Of a stretch of 64,000 bases of DNA, positions 47,080 through 59,700 are shown piece by piece. The number at the start of each line of letters is the position of its first letter. Within the stretch, counting starts at the first letter, position 1. The notes beneath the pieces were generated by a model. The model ran no database searches. It was not told the DNA's origin and saw nothing but the letters and a program-made list of their open reading frames with translations. The position numbers and the translations under genes are program-made. Source of the DNA: Medicago truncatula (taxonomy: Eukaryota > Streptophyta > Magnoliopsida > Fabales > Fabaceae); the NCBI RefSeq assembly GCF_003473485.1, contig NC_053043.1, positions 16,583,001 through 16,647,000 on the forward strand, written 5' to 3'.

Positions 47080-48477
47080 ACAAAAACAAAACAAAGGTGA
47101 AAAACACTCTTCGATTTCACACAAAGAAAAAAGACTAATAGAGAAGAGTAACAAAAGAAGAAGAAGAAGAGAAACAACAAGAACCTTAAAGATTGTGGTG
47201 CTTCGAGAGAAACACACACCTAGTATTGACATTGGGAATCTGAAACCCAATTTCAATTTCCTATCCATCATTCAATCGAAAAGGGTTACTTTTTTATTCA
47301 TTCAAACTTCTTAACTTGTGTATATATATAACTTTTTTTGTTCTTCATGATATAGTTCAAAGCAATTCAAAGTTCAGATCTTTAACCATATTTTCTCTTC
47401 AATTTCAGGTTAGTTTTGTTTCATTGGTGTTAAGTTCATGTGGGTTTGTCTTGTTTTGGATTTTTACTTGTTGGGCTTAATAAAGTCAAGGCCTTTTGCA
47501 CATGAATGATGAATCCTTTTGTTTGAAATAAATTTTTCATAGTAATCACTTGTTATATTGATAATGAAAGTTATTGATTTTGAAATTGAATCAATGTTCT
47601 TGAAAAGATTGATGAAACTTATGATTCTTAATGTTGTGAAGTGATTCTTCATTAGTATTGTTTTCAGTCACCATACGTGTTCTGAATCACGTCTTCTATG
47701 CGACTCAGAACACGAATGATGACTCTGACCATGATTTGCTTGAATTGATTGTTCACTCATATTGTGATGTTTACTTGGTGATGTTACATTTGGGAATTGA
47801 TATACTGTTATTGTGTTTGATATATTCTTCTTTGATCTAAACTTGTTAGAATTTTCAATTTTTATGCAATTTATTACTTTTTGTTGATGTCACCATCACT
47901 CATCATCAAGGTAGTTACAATCAAAATTTTACGCAGAATTGAGAACAGAAAGTAAAATCGTAAAACGTAGAATAGTAAATGAATTATAAGATTATACAGA
48001 GTTCATGAAATTCGTATATATGCATATAAAATAACATGAGAAATAAAGTGTCTACTTGTCTTTTCTGAAACCTATTAACTCTCTCATCTTTGTATGATTT
48101 TATATAATGGATTTCATTTACTGTTAATATATATCATGCAATTTTGCCATTGTTGGATAGCATTTTCCATTCCTTCTTTTTTCGTTTCATTGAATCTGCA
48201 TTTAATGAAATAGCAGACTTAGACTTACAGGACTTGATGATGTAATTTCGGCAGTATATAATCATTAAAAATGGCTGTGTGAATTCAGTTACATTTTTCT
48301 TTTCCATTATCAAACTACTTATATATCAAACTATGAATGATCTATTTCATTGCACTGTTCATGTTTTTTTACTGCTAAACATTTTTTATGCAAAATGATT
48401 TCTCCATTGGAAGAATTCATCTTGATGATCATCTTACTGTTATGCCTGTATCAGGGTTGATACGTAAATAGATTAAT
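47080..48477 (+). other. 5' UTR exon(s) and leader intron of the HAT3.1-type gene
   Basis: A purine-rich GAAGAAGAAGA stretch (47156-47175) and a donor-like TTTCAG/GTTAGT (47408/47409) suggest a non-coding first exon. The acceptor TGTATCAG ends at 48454 and is followed by 23 bases of leader, including an in-frame TAG at 48469-48471 that fixes the start codon at 48478. The intron is inferred. Confidence 0.5.
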
Positions 48478-51400
48478 ATGCGGGATACTGAGAGGTTAAA
48501 TAACCAAGGATCTACAAAACCGAGTAACACAAAGGAACATATCAAGTTGAAGGTAGATTCCCCACAGTTCAAAACAAGTAGCACAAAACACCAAAGGAAG
48601 AAACACAGACTGAAATCAAAATCTCATAAACTCGGAGGTTGCACAAATGCGTCAGTGAGGACAGCTACTGATTCTTCCAACAAGGCGTCAACCAAGGATT
48701 CTTCAAATAAAACGGATAGGAATTCAACACAGGTTCAGCCTTCAAAAAAGATACAAGGAGGAAAAACTTCTCTTAATAATGATAGGAAAGGTGAGAAAGA
48801 TGTTGTTGATCAAGAGGGAAATATTCAAAAACGTAAGAGAAGGAGAAAGAAGAAAAGACAAAGACATAATGTAGATCTTGATGATACTGTACGCCTCCAG
48901 AGAAGAACAAGGAATATCTTAATCAGAATGAAGCAAGAACAGAATCTTATCGATGCTTACGCTGGAGAAGGTTGGAAAGGTCAGAGGTATGAGGAAAATA
49001 AAATTCGCTTTTGTATTTTTTCATGTTTGATTAATAATATGCAAGTTTAGAACATTTCAATCGTTAGAATGAGATGCAGCATTTCCTTCTTCAATTGTTA
49101 GTTATTAGAACTCAAAACTTTCTCTTGTAAGATAGTTTGTAACTGATCATTATTCTTTTTTGTATTTACTGAAATTCATGTCACAGTCGAGAGAAGATTA
49201 GGCCAGAAATGGAGCTACAAAGAGCAAAAAAGCAGATTTTAAAATGCAAGCTTAGTATCCGTGATGCCATTCACCAACTGGATTCTCTTAGTTCAGTTGG
49301 TAGTATTGAAGGTTCTGTCATTGCTACAGATGGATCTGTTTCTCATGAACATGTGAGCAAATATTGAAACTACAAATGCTTTCCTGTATCACTATTTTCT
49401 GTTCAAGACTTGTCATAACGTTTCACACCATCATTGAATATTATTTCTTTTTTATGAGATGGCTCATTGTGTTGAAACATTTTTCTGTTTTTTCCCATCA
49501 TCTAGATATTCTGTGCAAATTGCAAGATAAACGAAGTTTCTCCAGATAATGATATTATACTCTGTGATGGCACATGCAATCGTGCGTTTCACCAGAGATG
49601 TCTTGATCCTCCTTTGGAGACTGAAGACAGTGAGTTCTGATTCATTCTTGTCTCTCAACTAGTTCAATCTTTAATGTGACACGGCATTTCATTGAGAAAA
49701 CATATATTGTTTAATTATAATTGCAGTTCCTCCTGAAGACCAAGGCTGGTTTTGCAAGTATTGTGACTGTAAGATAGAAATATTGGAGGCAACAAACGCG
49801 CATCTTGGGACTCGTTTCCCCTTAGACAGTACTTGGCAGGTTTTTATCTATTTATTTAATGAGAAAAATTTGATGAATAGTCAAAATAGAACTTTTTACT
49901 CAGCCAATCAATCTCAAACCATCATTTGCATGACTTTTAAGTTAGGTTTGATTGAAGTAATTTTTTTTTTTATGATCCAACAGTTATGATTAACTGATTT
50001 TGTAAAAAACTTTTACACAGTCAGTGTATATCAATTAAATTCTTATCTTGCTGCCCTTGTCTCATGCACAACCAAATCTTCAGATTTTTACTTCCTTCTA
50101 TTGGTCCTAATATTTTTAATGATCTAACACTTATGATTGACTGATAGTATATCAATTAAATTTTTATTTTATTACCCTCGTCTCTTACACAACCAAGTAT
50201 TTTGATTTTCACTTCCTTCTATTGGTCCAAAAATAATAAATTTTTTTCTGTCATAAATTAAGGATGTATTCAAGGAAGAAGCTGCTATTCCTGACGGCGA
50301 TGCTGCATTACTAAATCAAGAAGAAGAATGGCCGTCAGATGATCCTGAAGACGATGACTATAATCCAGAGAGGAAAGAAGAAAGCCACGGTGGCTTCAAC
50401 ACAGAAGGAAATGATAAAAACGCATCTGATGATTCAAGCAGTTCTTCCAGCATGTGGTCTCTAAATGGAGAATGCTCTCTGTTAGATGAAGGCATCAACC
50501 TTGAATATTATTCTAACGACCACATAGATTCTGATGAATCCGGGGAAATAGCATGCGGTCGTAGGCAGCGTAGAGCTGTTGACTACAAGAAACTTTATGA
50601 TGTGAGTATATTGAAGTTTTCATTCAGCATAAGCATATGTATTCAAAGTAAAATTGAAATCTTTAGCAGTTTCCATATAAGCTTATGCATAAACTATTCT
50701 TATAACAAGATAAAACAAATTCAAACAGTTTCCATATAAGCTATAAGTTCTTCTCATAAGTTATCTTGGAGAGGTTATGAAAATAAGCTGAAACCGGCTT
50801 ATGTGACATGTCATAAGCTATTTCTCTAAGCTCTCCCAAACAGTGTCACAAGTACTTATGCCACTAGATAATCTCAAATAAGGTAATTCAAACCGGAACA
50901 AAGTTTCATGTAAGTTTCTATCTTTTCAGGAAATGTTTGGAAAGGATGCTCCACCTTGTGAACAAGTGAGTGAAGATGAAGATTGGGGTCCTCGAAAAAG
51001 ACGGCGAAGAGAAAAGGAGTCTGAGGCTGTTAATACTCTTATGACTCTACATGAGAGTGAAAATAAATATCCGAATAATAAGAACAATGATAGAATAAGA
51101 GGGAATTCTTCAGGCATAAAAAGACCTTGTTTTAGGTTTTCACATGAGGCAGTTGAGGTATTAATTGATAGCTACTCTTGTTGTCATCTTTCTGTATTGT
51201 TACCTCTCAAAGTTCCAACTGAAAACAAATATATAAATAGTTGCATACACACTAATTTGTGTCCATTATGAAATTTGCCAGAAGCTTCGCCAAGTTTTTG
51301 CAGAGAACGAGCTTCCTCCAAAATCCGTGAAGGATGCCCTTTCAAAAGAATTGGGACTTGATGCTGCAAAGGTTATGCCCTATAAATTTGCATCATCATT

Positions 51401-53029
51401 TGGCTAACATTTGCATTTCATCTCCGCAGAGTTATTTGCATTGCTTTTTGGCCTTTATTTGAGTCAAACAGTTCTTGATATGTCCAAACTTCCTGTTAGT
51501 AACATGTTCGATAATGCAGGTTAACAAATGGTTCAAAAATGCACGTTACATGGCACTTAAAATAAGAAAGGTAAGCTTCAGTGCTATGCTTTTGCTCTCC
51601 TTTTTTTCTTCTTTTATTATTCAATTAGTGACCTTTTGTAAGAATTGTTTAATTAGATGCAAACTTACGTTAGTTTTAAATCCTATAATAATGCGTCTTT
51701 TCATCATAGAAATTAATAAATTGTTTTGTTCTTGGAATTTGCAATAAACTCTGACATAAGTGGGTTTTGTTTAGCTTCAAGAAGGAGGACAACAGCTTCA
51801 GAGTATCACTTCTAAGACCTCAAAGGATTCTACATCACAACATGTGCAGGAAGATGAGGTTTTGAACCCGAAGTCCGCGAAAATTACTGTGATTAGTTCC
51901 CTGAAGAAGTGTGAAAATGTTACTGGCAAAGAAAAAACAAAAGCATCTAGCAATCCTTTGAAGAAAAAGCGACCAGAAATACCTCCATGCTTGGGAGAAA
52001 ATGGCAACAAGGTGCTTTTCTACTTATCCAAATGTCATATTCTGCTCATTTTTGTGCTTGTGAATGAACAAACGAACATTTCGGCAGAAACTTTTTCAAA
52101 GAACAGAGAAACTTTCATGCAGTAGATATGAGACGTGCACAAGTTCTACGGTGGAGTGTGAACCCCCTTGATAGGTGGTTCACCATGGACCAATACTGTA
52201 AAATTGTCGAAAATTGACCCTCCTCGTTGTTTTCACAACTGAGATGGTAACCTGATCGGCGTCGGTTTGACAAAAATAAAGGAAAACAAATATGAGTTGA
52301 ATTAAGGGACACATATTTGTTTTCGTTTGTTTTTTCCTAACTTGACAATGATCTAGTCATTGTCTCAGACATTACAGCAAAAAGGACTGTAACTTCTACT
52401 TTTGAGGACTGACATCAGTCATCGTTGAAGTTTCAGACGATTATCAAGTGTTGATCCACTGTAGAACTTGCCTGAGAGGTGGACTAAATTGTTGCACCTG
52501 TTAAAAATGTAAAAAAAAAAAAAAAGAAAAAAGCAACATGTTTTCCCCTAATAGTTTAACCTTTCGGGATAATTCATGACATGGTATAAAAGTTTTGATC
52601 ATGATTATCATCCGATAACTGTTTTTTATTTAGTTCAATAATTTATTATCATCGAAAAACTATGGAAAAAAAAGTAACATAAAACCATTTATTCATCTTT
52701 GTACCTAATAACTTAAGTTTTTGTGGTGACTAGATCATGACACTTCAATGTTTTATCTTCAGGATTCCATGGAGGTCAGTGATGATGTTAGCTTAATGAA
52801 ACTATTACAAGACAGGAAAAAGAAGGTAAGTTTTGCATTTGAAGGAGACTCTGAGGCAGCAGAGTTGGAATTTGAAAGACTCAGCAAAGTGAAGACGAAA
52901 ATAGATAGATTGAAGCAAAGATTAACTGGAGTTCAAAATTGCAGATCAAAGGGTTCAGATGAAGTTCATTTGAATGAGCCATCTATTATGTATGTTCCTA
53001 TAGCTGAGTTAAGGGAAAAGGTGAAATAG
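48478..53029 (+). CDS. HAT3.1: PHD-finger homeodomain protein of the HAT3.1/PRH type, 707 aa
   Basis: Ten coding exons join in frame: 48478-48986, 49187-49352, 49506-49629, 49727-49839, 50263-50601, 50930-51157, 51282-51371, 51520-51570, 51775-52011, 52763-53029. The product is a nuclear DNA- and chromatin-binding regulator. It starts with a Lys/Arg/Ser-rich region holding a basic block ([14 protein letters not shown]), then the conserved [19 protein letters not shown] segment. A PHD finger follows (about 228-281; [29 protein letters not shown]), which binds histone H3 tails in related proteins. Next come an acidic linker with [10 protein letters not shown] and [14 protein letters not shown], and a homeodomain (about 481-540) with the [10 protein letters not shown] helix 3. 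The C-terminal helix has regularly spaced Leu. Introns 5 and 6 hold repeats. Confidence 0.95.
49980..50234 (+). repeat. Tandem duplication of about 125 bp in HAT3.1-type intron 5
   Basis: CACTTATGATTGACTGA to ACTTCCTTCTATTGGTCC at 50127-50227 repeats the segment from about 49982, with an internal deletion (the TTTTACACAGTCAGTG stretch is missing in the second copy). TATATCAATTAAATT and ACTTCCTTCTATTGGTCC are shared exactly. Confidence 0.7.
50664..50890. repeat. Dispersed repeat in HAT3.1-type intron 6
   Basis: CATAAGTTATCTTGGAGAGG, GACATGTCATAAGCTATTTC and CTCTCCCAAACAGTGTCACA form the layout of a common legume MITE whose arms are partly inverted. Ends are approximate. Confidence 0.45.
52080..52500. 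repeat. Repeat piece in HAT3.1-type intron 9
   Basis: TTGATAGGTGGTTCACCATG and GACCAATACT recur in altered form at 53308-53336 (TTGATAGGTGGTCAACAATA, GACCAATACT). The intron is otherwise non-coding. Confidence 0.4.
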
Positions 53030-53294
53030 AAACTATATATAGAATATATATTTTTGAAAACTTTTTTGCACAGCAGGGTAATAATACATTAATGTATGGT
53101 TGTTAGTTTTGTGTACAATGAAATGAAGCAACCGTTTTGAATTTATCAATTTTCTCAGAATCTGCAACAATTCGTATTTTCAATTTGTTCTATAGAAAAT
53201 TGTGAATCATGTGTGGTTGAGCTCTAATTGATGGAATTGATTTCATAGGCTTCATTGTCAATTATGATTATAATAAAAACTTGGGTGAATTCTA

Positions 53295-53650
53295 AGTTGG
53301 ACTACATTGATAGGTGGTCAACAATAGACCAATACTTGAACATCTAGTTTTAGGCCAATTTACTCCTCATAAGGAGTGTCGTCCATTATTGTTAATTTTA
53401 AATAATTGTAGGGCTGTGTTAACAAGTGTTTAAAAACATTGTTTAAATAACTCATAAAAGGATTTTTATCCTAAGAATACAAGTCAAACACTTACAAATG
53501 TAATAAACATAAATGTAAAAGTTTTTTCTTTTGATTTTTTAAACAATATGCCAAAGACATTTATTGGCATTTTCCATACTTTTAAATGGATTCACTGAAT
53601 CACTTCTTTAAGGCAGTCCACCTAAAATCCACCTAAAACTAGATGTTGAC
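53295..53650. repeat. Short MITE-like element downstream of the HAT3.1-type gene
   Basis: A perfect 16-base inverted repeat AACATCTAGTTTTAGG (53339-53354) and CCTAAAACTAGATGTT (53632-53647) lies inside sequence beginning GGACTACATTGATAGGTGGT. The interior is AT-rich and non-coding. Confidence 0.5.
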
Positions 53651-53654
53651 TTGC

Positions 53655-54425
53655 ATTAAAATGATATTTTCAAAAAGCTACTATAAAATATCTACTAAAA
53701 TAAATTTCTACCTTTTCATTCCTACAAACAAAAATACTTTACAAAAATTGAGATGAAACAAATGGAGGGTGTTTAGATGAACAACGAGTTCTTAGTATAG
53801 TGAAACTCCAAGAGAATGAAAACAAATTAACTATAAGACTTTTATATCATATTTATTATTGTTCAAATGTATTTCACTCTATAATGCACAAAGTTATAGC
53901 AATAAAACGGTTTGAAAGAATCTGAATTCGATTTTTAGATTGTTGGTCAATTTATCATTAAATTACGATCGAACTTCAAATTAATAGAACCCATTTCTTT
54001 TGAGAGTCGGAGAGTTAACGCAAAAAAAAACGAACATATAAAGAAAAAAAAAAACTCTCCAAGGATATTATACTCTAGTCATTTTAGAGCTATTTTACGA
54101 TTGTATCTTGTCCTAGAAGACACTATAGGTTCATTGAAAAGAGTAGTATTGTCTTTTTCTTCTCTCATTAATTCCTATAATTAATATTCAACAAATTCCC
54201 AAGGAATCAAAAAGAGAAACTTGATGAACAAGGACACTTATAAAAACAAAAAGAACAAGTCAAATATTATAACCCTAGTGATATGTTTCTTCAACAGCAT
54301 TGTCTCTTCCTTTGTTTCTCTCACTCACTCACTCACCCACTCTCTCCACTTTCCTTATATCTACCTTACATAGCCCCCACAATTTACTAACTAGGGTTTT
54401 GCACTTATAGAAAATAATCACTTTT
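53655..54425. other. Promoter region of the CIA2-like gene
   Basis: AT-rich, with a CT/CACT-rich run (54300-54350) just upstream of the leader, common in plant promoters. No gene was seen. Confidence 0.4.
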
Positions 54426-54429
54426 TCAA

Positions 54430-55371
54430 ATGAGTTCAAGTTTAAGCGGAGGATCCAATTCATTAAATTTCAATGTTGCTATCAAAAAATCCTCTTCCTC
54501 CACATTAACTTCCCTTAATTCCTCTTCTAATTCACCTTCATCAACATTAACAATCTCCGAACCTAGCAATAACATAACCCAAAGCGCTATCCGAACCAAA
54601 AGACCCCGAACCAATCGAAAGAGACCTAACCAAACCTACAACGAAGCCGCTGAGTTACTCTCCAAAGCGTATCCGAACCTGTTTCGTAACCTAAAAAATC
54701 TACCACCGCCGTGCAAATTCACCAAAGCTGTTGTAACGGAGTGTTGTGGCGATGATTTCTTTGAACCGTTGTTGTTGCCGTTTGATTTTAGAGGAAGTGA
54801 TTATGATGATGTGAATGATTTTTTGCTTGAAAGGAAAAGTGATTCTCAAACGCGGTTTTCCAGTGTTTGTGAGAAAGAGAAAGAGGAAGAGGTTTCTGGA
54901 GTGGTGAATTCGGATGATGTGGTGGAACGTGATTCTGGAGAGGAATTTGATTGTAAATTCATTCTGGAAGATGAGATTGAGGAAGGGATTGATAGTATCA
55001 TCGGGAGTACGGTTGAAAACTACTCCGGAAATAGCGTCGGAGAAGGAGGATTCTGTTACGGCGGCGGAGAAAGAGTGAATCCGTGGTTTGGGCGTTTTGG
55101 CGGGAAAATCGGTGTGATGAAGGCTCTACGCCACGTAGGCGATGTCAACTTGTTGAATATTGCGATGGTTGATGTTCTTGAAATCTCGCCGGGATTGAAG
55201 AAGAAGCCGGCGGCGGTGATTTCTATGCCGGCGGCGGAGAAAAAGAAGCAAAGGAAGAAAGAAAACGTGGAGAAGAGAAATTCGAGTTTGGCTTTGCCTC
55301 TGCGGTTGAAACTGAACTACGCGGATGTTAGGAATTTGTGGTCGGAACGGGGTTTGCCGTTTCGCCGGTGA
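54430..55371 (+). CDS. CIA2-like protein without CCT domain, 313 aa
   Basis: An intronless frame encodes a protein of the CIA2/CIL (chloroplast import apparatus 2) group, nuclear regulators of genes for plastid import and ribosomes. Visible family blocks are RKRPNQTYNEAAELLSKAYP (about 62-81), an acidic middle (EEEFDCKF.., DEIEEGIDSIIG), ALRHVGDVNLLNIAMVDVLE, a Lys-rich basic stretch (about 258-285) and LPLRLKLNYADVRNLWSERG near the end. Family members continue from there into a C-terminal CCT domain. Here the frame stops at 55369-55371, five codons after ERG, and I find no CCT coding sequence up to the next gene. A GT at the stop (CCG/GTGATT) could be a former donor. It may be a natural short paralogue or a truncated gene. 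Confidence 0.85.
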   Translation: MSSSLSGGSNSLNFNVAIKKSSSSTLTSLNSSSNSPSSTLTISEPSNNITQSAIRTKRPRTNRKRPNQTYNEAAELLSKAYPNLFRNLKNLPPPCKFTKAVVTECCGDDFFEPLLLPFDFRGSDYDDVNDFLLERKSDSQTRFSSVCEKEKEEEVSGVVNSDDVVERDSGEEFDCKFILEDEIEEGIDSIIGSTVENYSGNSVGEGGFCYGGGERVNPWFGRFGGKIGVMKALRHVGDVNLLNIAMVDVLEISPGLKKKPAAVISMPAAEKKKQRKKENVEKRNSSLALPLRLKLNYADVRNLWSERGLPFRR

Positions 55372-55374
55372 TTT

Positions 55375-56790
55375 CTACGGTTGTGACTGTGCCGGAATAT
55401 GACGTCATTGTTCTTTGGTACTCGGCAGAACAATGAACTATTTACTACTATTATTTTTTTTTTTCGTATTATTTTTTTTTTTTTGGTGCTAGTATAGTTT
55501 TAGTAGTGTTTTGAGGTTGTTAGTAGCATTTTATTAAGTGCAATTCTCAAAAAGTGATTAGAGTCAATATTCCTGATTTATGTGTGTTTCATGGTTTCAA
55601 ATAGGCATGGATCATGAATGAACTCAACATACTTGAAGAAGTAAACCTAATCTACCTGGGTGCTGTGTATAAGATCCTTTTTTTGTGCATGTTTATATTT
55701 GTGCTTCTTTTAATAGTATGTTTGTATTATTTTCTATGATTAAGTAAAAAGGTTTGGAAAATTATTATTGGAAATAATGACATTGGGTTAAGTTTGGTGA
55801 CTTGGTGTGTTTGTATAAGACATCAACTAAAAGAAAATTTGTCAAGTTACTTGGTCGTTAGAGTTTACATTTAGGTGAATAAGTTAAAAATTTATGACAA
55901 TTGTTGTTTTCACATCCATTATTTTTATTTTTAGTTGTAAGTCGGCGATAATTAACTATTGTTAAAGTATTTTTGTTATTTTCATGAGTTTTTAGGAAAC
56001 AATGGATATGAGAAAAGTAATTTTCAAAATTTATTGTTCAACCTTCAACATTTACATATAGCAATATTTTCTACCAACACAACTATGTTTACATATTATA
56101 TTCAATATGAATGTAACATTTGCTCTAACAGTTGGAAATGATGAAAACTTTGAAATGAAAGATTGGAGGGGATTATGGTCTTGTAACACAAGTTACCATA
56201 GTCTTACTTTTCACCATCCAACATTTATAATTATTACATTCATTTTTTTTAGAAAAAAAAACATTTATTTTTAAATATATGTATCAAACAAATTTTCCAA
56301 TTTTTAGATTTATTTTAAATACATTCTAACAGCTGTAAGAAAAATAAATTCAAAAATCAAATTTATCAAACAAATCTTCTCAAATTCTCATTTCAAAAAC
56401 AGTTTTTAAAAAAGAATTTTCAAACACGTTTTTTTTATATGTTTCTTCTTTAAAACAGTTTTAGAAAATTGGTTTTAAAAATTAATTTTGAAAACTAAAA
56501 AACAAAACACAACCAAACAGGCCCTTAGTTTTTTTTTTTTTTTTTGAAAAATATAACAACCCAAATATTATTATTTTTCTAAAAAATATAAAAAACCTAA
56601 ATTTTATTTCATCACTATTTATTCTCCTATTCATCATCATCACTATTTATTCTCCTATTCATCATCATCATCATACTACAGTCACGTGCACAAAGTTTCC
56701 AAAACAACACAAGAAACCAAAGCACCAACACACGCGCTTCACTTACCTTAATTTTATCTTTCTACTCTCAAAAACCTCACCTTAACCCTT
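55375..56790. other. Intergenic between the CIA2-like and KH genes
   Basis: AT-rich, searched for a CCT exon without success. A T run lies at 56528-56544. Around 56400-56525 the phrase AAAACACAACCAAACAGGCC looks like a MITE right end. The last 150 bases are the leader and promoter of the KH gene, with a tandem CACTATTTATTCTCCTATTC duplication (56611-56660). Confidence 0.45.
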
Positions 56791-56793
56791 ATT

Positions 56794-59700
56794 ATGGCCA
56801 CCACCGAACAACCCCAAAACGGCACCGCCACACTCCCACCGGAAAATCCCTCCGCCGACGCACAACAACTCACCATCGACACCGAAGCAACCACCAACGA
56901 ATCCACTCAGGAAATCGAGACGGTAACCGAAACCGGAACAGACACCGCGGCCACCGCCGTTACTCCTCCGGAGCAGAGATGGCCGGGTTGGCCTGGAGAC
57001 TGCGTGTTCCGTTTGATAGTTCCTGTTGGGAAAGTCGGTGGAATCATTGGTCGTAAAGGAGACCTCATCAAGAAGCTTTGTGATGAAACGAAAGCTCGTG
57101 TTCGTGTTCTTGATGCCGATCTTGGTATTCCTGATCGAATTGTAAGTCATTTTGATTTTAATTTTGTTCGAAATTTGTTCAATTTTTTCTAGGGTTTTCA
57201 CCTTTTTAGTGTTTTTTTTTTTTTTTTTTGTAGTTTGAAAATTGTAGCTTTAAATTGGTTTTTATTATGCGATACTAATTCAGTTTAATCTTTGTTTATG
57301 TGCTACTGCTGAAACTGTATTTAGGTTTTGCATTTTTTTTTTTGTTCAATTTTTTGTGTATGTGGCATGGCTTTTATTTCATGTCATTGAATCTAGTTTT
57401 GAAAGTTATATTGATAACTAGAAAATTGTTTTGTTACGTAGAAATTAGAATTTAATTTAGGGTTTACAATAAAATGGAAGTTTATTGAGTCTATTGGTCA
57501 TTTGATATATGTGCTTGTGTTTAGTTGGTAAATGTATTCACAGTGGCACACCAGCTCTTTCTAATTTTTTGCATGGATGAGATGAGGACCCTTAGGTAGG
57601 TTCTAGTTTTGTTTAGGTGGAGGGTAAAATTTCCATTTTTGGATAAAATTTTCTAGTTTAAATTTTCAAGGCCTCAAGTTCGAATCCTTCCTATGCCAAT
57701 TTCTGTGGGCTAGTCCATACAAAGCAATGCTCTGGCTTTAAATGGCCCCCCACTAGTGGACGATGGGATTGGTCTGCCCCTACGGACCAGTTGTCCTTAG
57801 ACCAGATACCGAGTTAAAAAAAAATCTAGTTTAATATTTATTTTTTAGAATGGAAGTAATAAGATAGTTATAACCAAATTCAATGTCTATTCCCTTTTTA
57901 TTATTGTTATGGTTATAAACATTATATAATTTAATAAAAAAAATTAAATATTTTCCTTTCCGGCTGCCAAATGCTTTAGTGCCTAGTAAATGCTGTAGCT
58001 CTTTACATCCATGACGGCTGCTAAATGCTTCATAAAAAAAAATAAGACCTTGTTTTATTAGTCTTTTTTTGTTAATTTCAATTTTTTAGTTTTTAAGCCA
58101 TGGGTGCTTAAACTTGTTTGTTTTCTTGACTTTTTTTTGTTTTTACTTCTATGTTTTACCAAAGACATTAATTTTTATTGTTATTTATGAATATTTATGG
58201 AATTGAGTATTATTTTACTTTTTCACCATTTATATACATAGTATAAACCATTTAATATATATAAATAAAGTTAAGGTAGTAGTCATCCAAATGTGTTTCT
58301 ATCTGTTTCCTTTTTATTTATGTTCAATGTGGTCATCTTTTCCTTTTTTTTGTAGATACTTATATCAGGGAAGGAAGAACTTGAAGCAGCTATTTCCCCT
58401 GCAATGGATGCTGTTATAAGGATATTCAAACGCGTCTCTGGATTGTCTGAGACTGACAGTGAGAATAAAGGACCTGCTGGGGTTACACTTTGCTCCATCC
58501 GATTACTGGTGGCATCAACACAGGCTATCAGTTTGATCGGAAAGCAAGGAACAATAATCAGATCCATACAAGAGAGTTCTGGTGCTTCTGTTAGAGTACT
58601 GTCAGGAGGTATGTTTCCTGTCATGTTATCCAATTATACATCTACGATGGTTCCTGTAATTATTAGTTGCAAATATTGATTTTGTGTGGATTCTCTTATA
58701 GATTATTAATCATATGCGAAGCACAATAATTAGTCCTTGTTAAATGTTGGCCGATGACCTCAAAAGCTATAGCTGTGTAGTGGATTGTTAGTGCTTGCTG
58801 GGCTGAAATAGTACTACAACGCAAGTTATCTCTAAATAAAACATTGAAGTGCTAAATTAAGTGAAAGTTATCATTAACACAACTCAAGAAACACGGTGAA
58901 AAGACAGTCATCAATAATCATAATTATGCATAGCTAATAACAATTGACACCATTTGTCTAAGGCTGCGAGAAAATTGATACTATAATAACATGCGATTAA
59001 CATGCAGCGGTTTAACCTTGAATACATTATTTTAATGCCAATGCCAAATTATTTTCATGAAGATGAAGTGCAATATTTTGCTACTGCGGAAGAGAGGATT
59101 GTAGACCTGCAGGGAGAAGCCTTGATGGTTCTTAAAGCTCTGGAAGCCGTGATTGGCCATCTGAGGAAGTTTTTGGTTGATCACAGCATTCTTCCCGTAT
59201 ATGAGAAAACTGTAAGATCATTATTAATTTTCCTAATATCGAAATATCTAAAAAATATATTTTAGGCTGTCTCTTTACCCCTGTTAGGCTTGTGTTAATC
59301 TCTATGATGTTCCAATGACCCATCTGTCAAGGGAGTTTCCATTTACGATATGCATTGAAATTGAATAGCTTCTCTGCAAGACTATTAGTCCTTTCCTTTT
59401 GTGTTAAATTTTATCTTGAATTAAGTCTCAAATTCATACCTGACAAAAGCCCATGACACATTAATCCCCAAAAAGAACATGCTATGTGGCCGTGAAATAC
59501 GCAACTGTAAGATATGTTCGCCCTTTCGTCAATTTTGCATTTGACACTAACGTTCACACATTATGTTACTTACTCAGAAATATACATCTACTTGAAATGT
59601 TAATATTAAAAACATCACATCACCACTTATCACAGTTGCGGAACTGTGTTAAAAGTCAACTTTAACACATTCATTCACTAACTGAATTTAAATGCACCCT

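Noticed and set aside
47062..47271. Minus-strand frame with a Leu-rich hydrophobic stretch
   Set aside because: It is the complement of a GAAGAA-rich leader of the downstream + strand gene.
55372..56790. A missing CCT exon for the CIA2-like gene
   Set aside because: I looked for the conserved Arg/Lys-rich CCT coding pattern on the + strand and found none in this interval.
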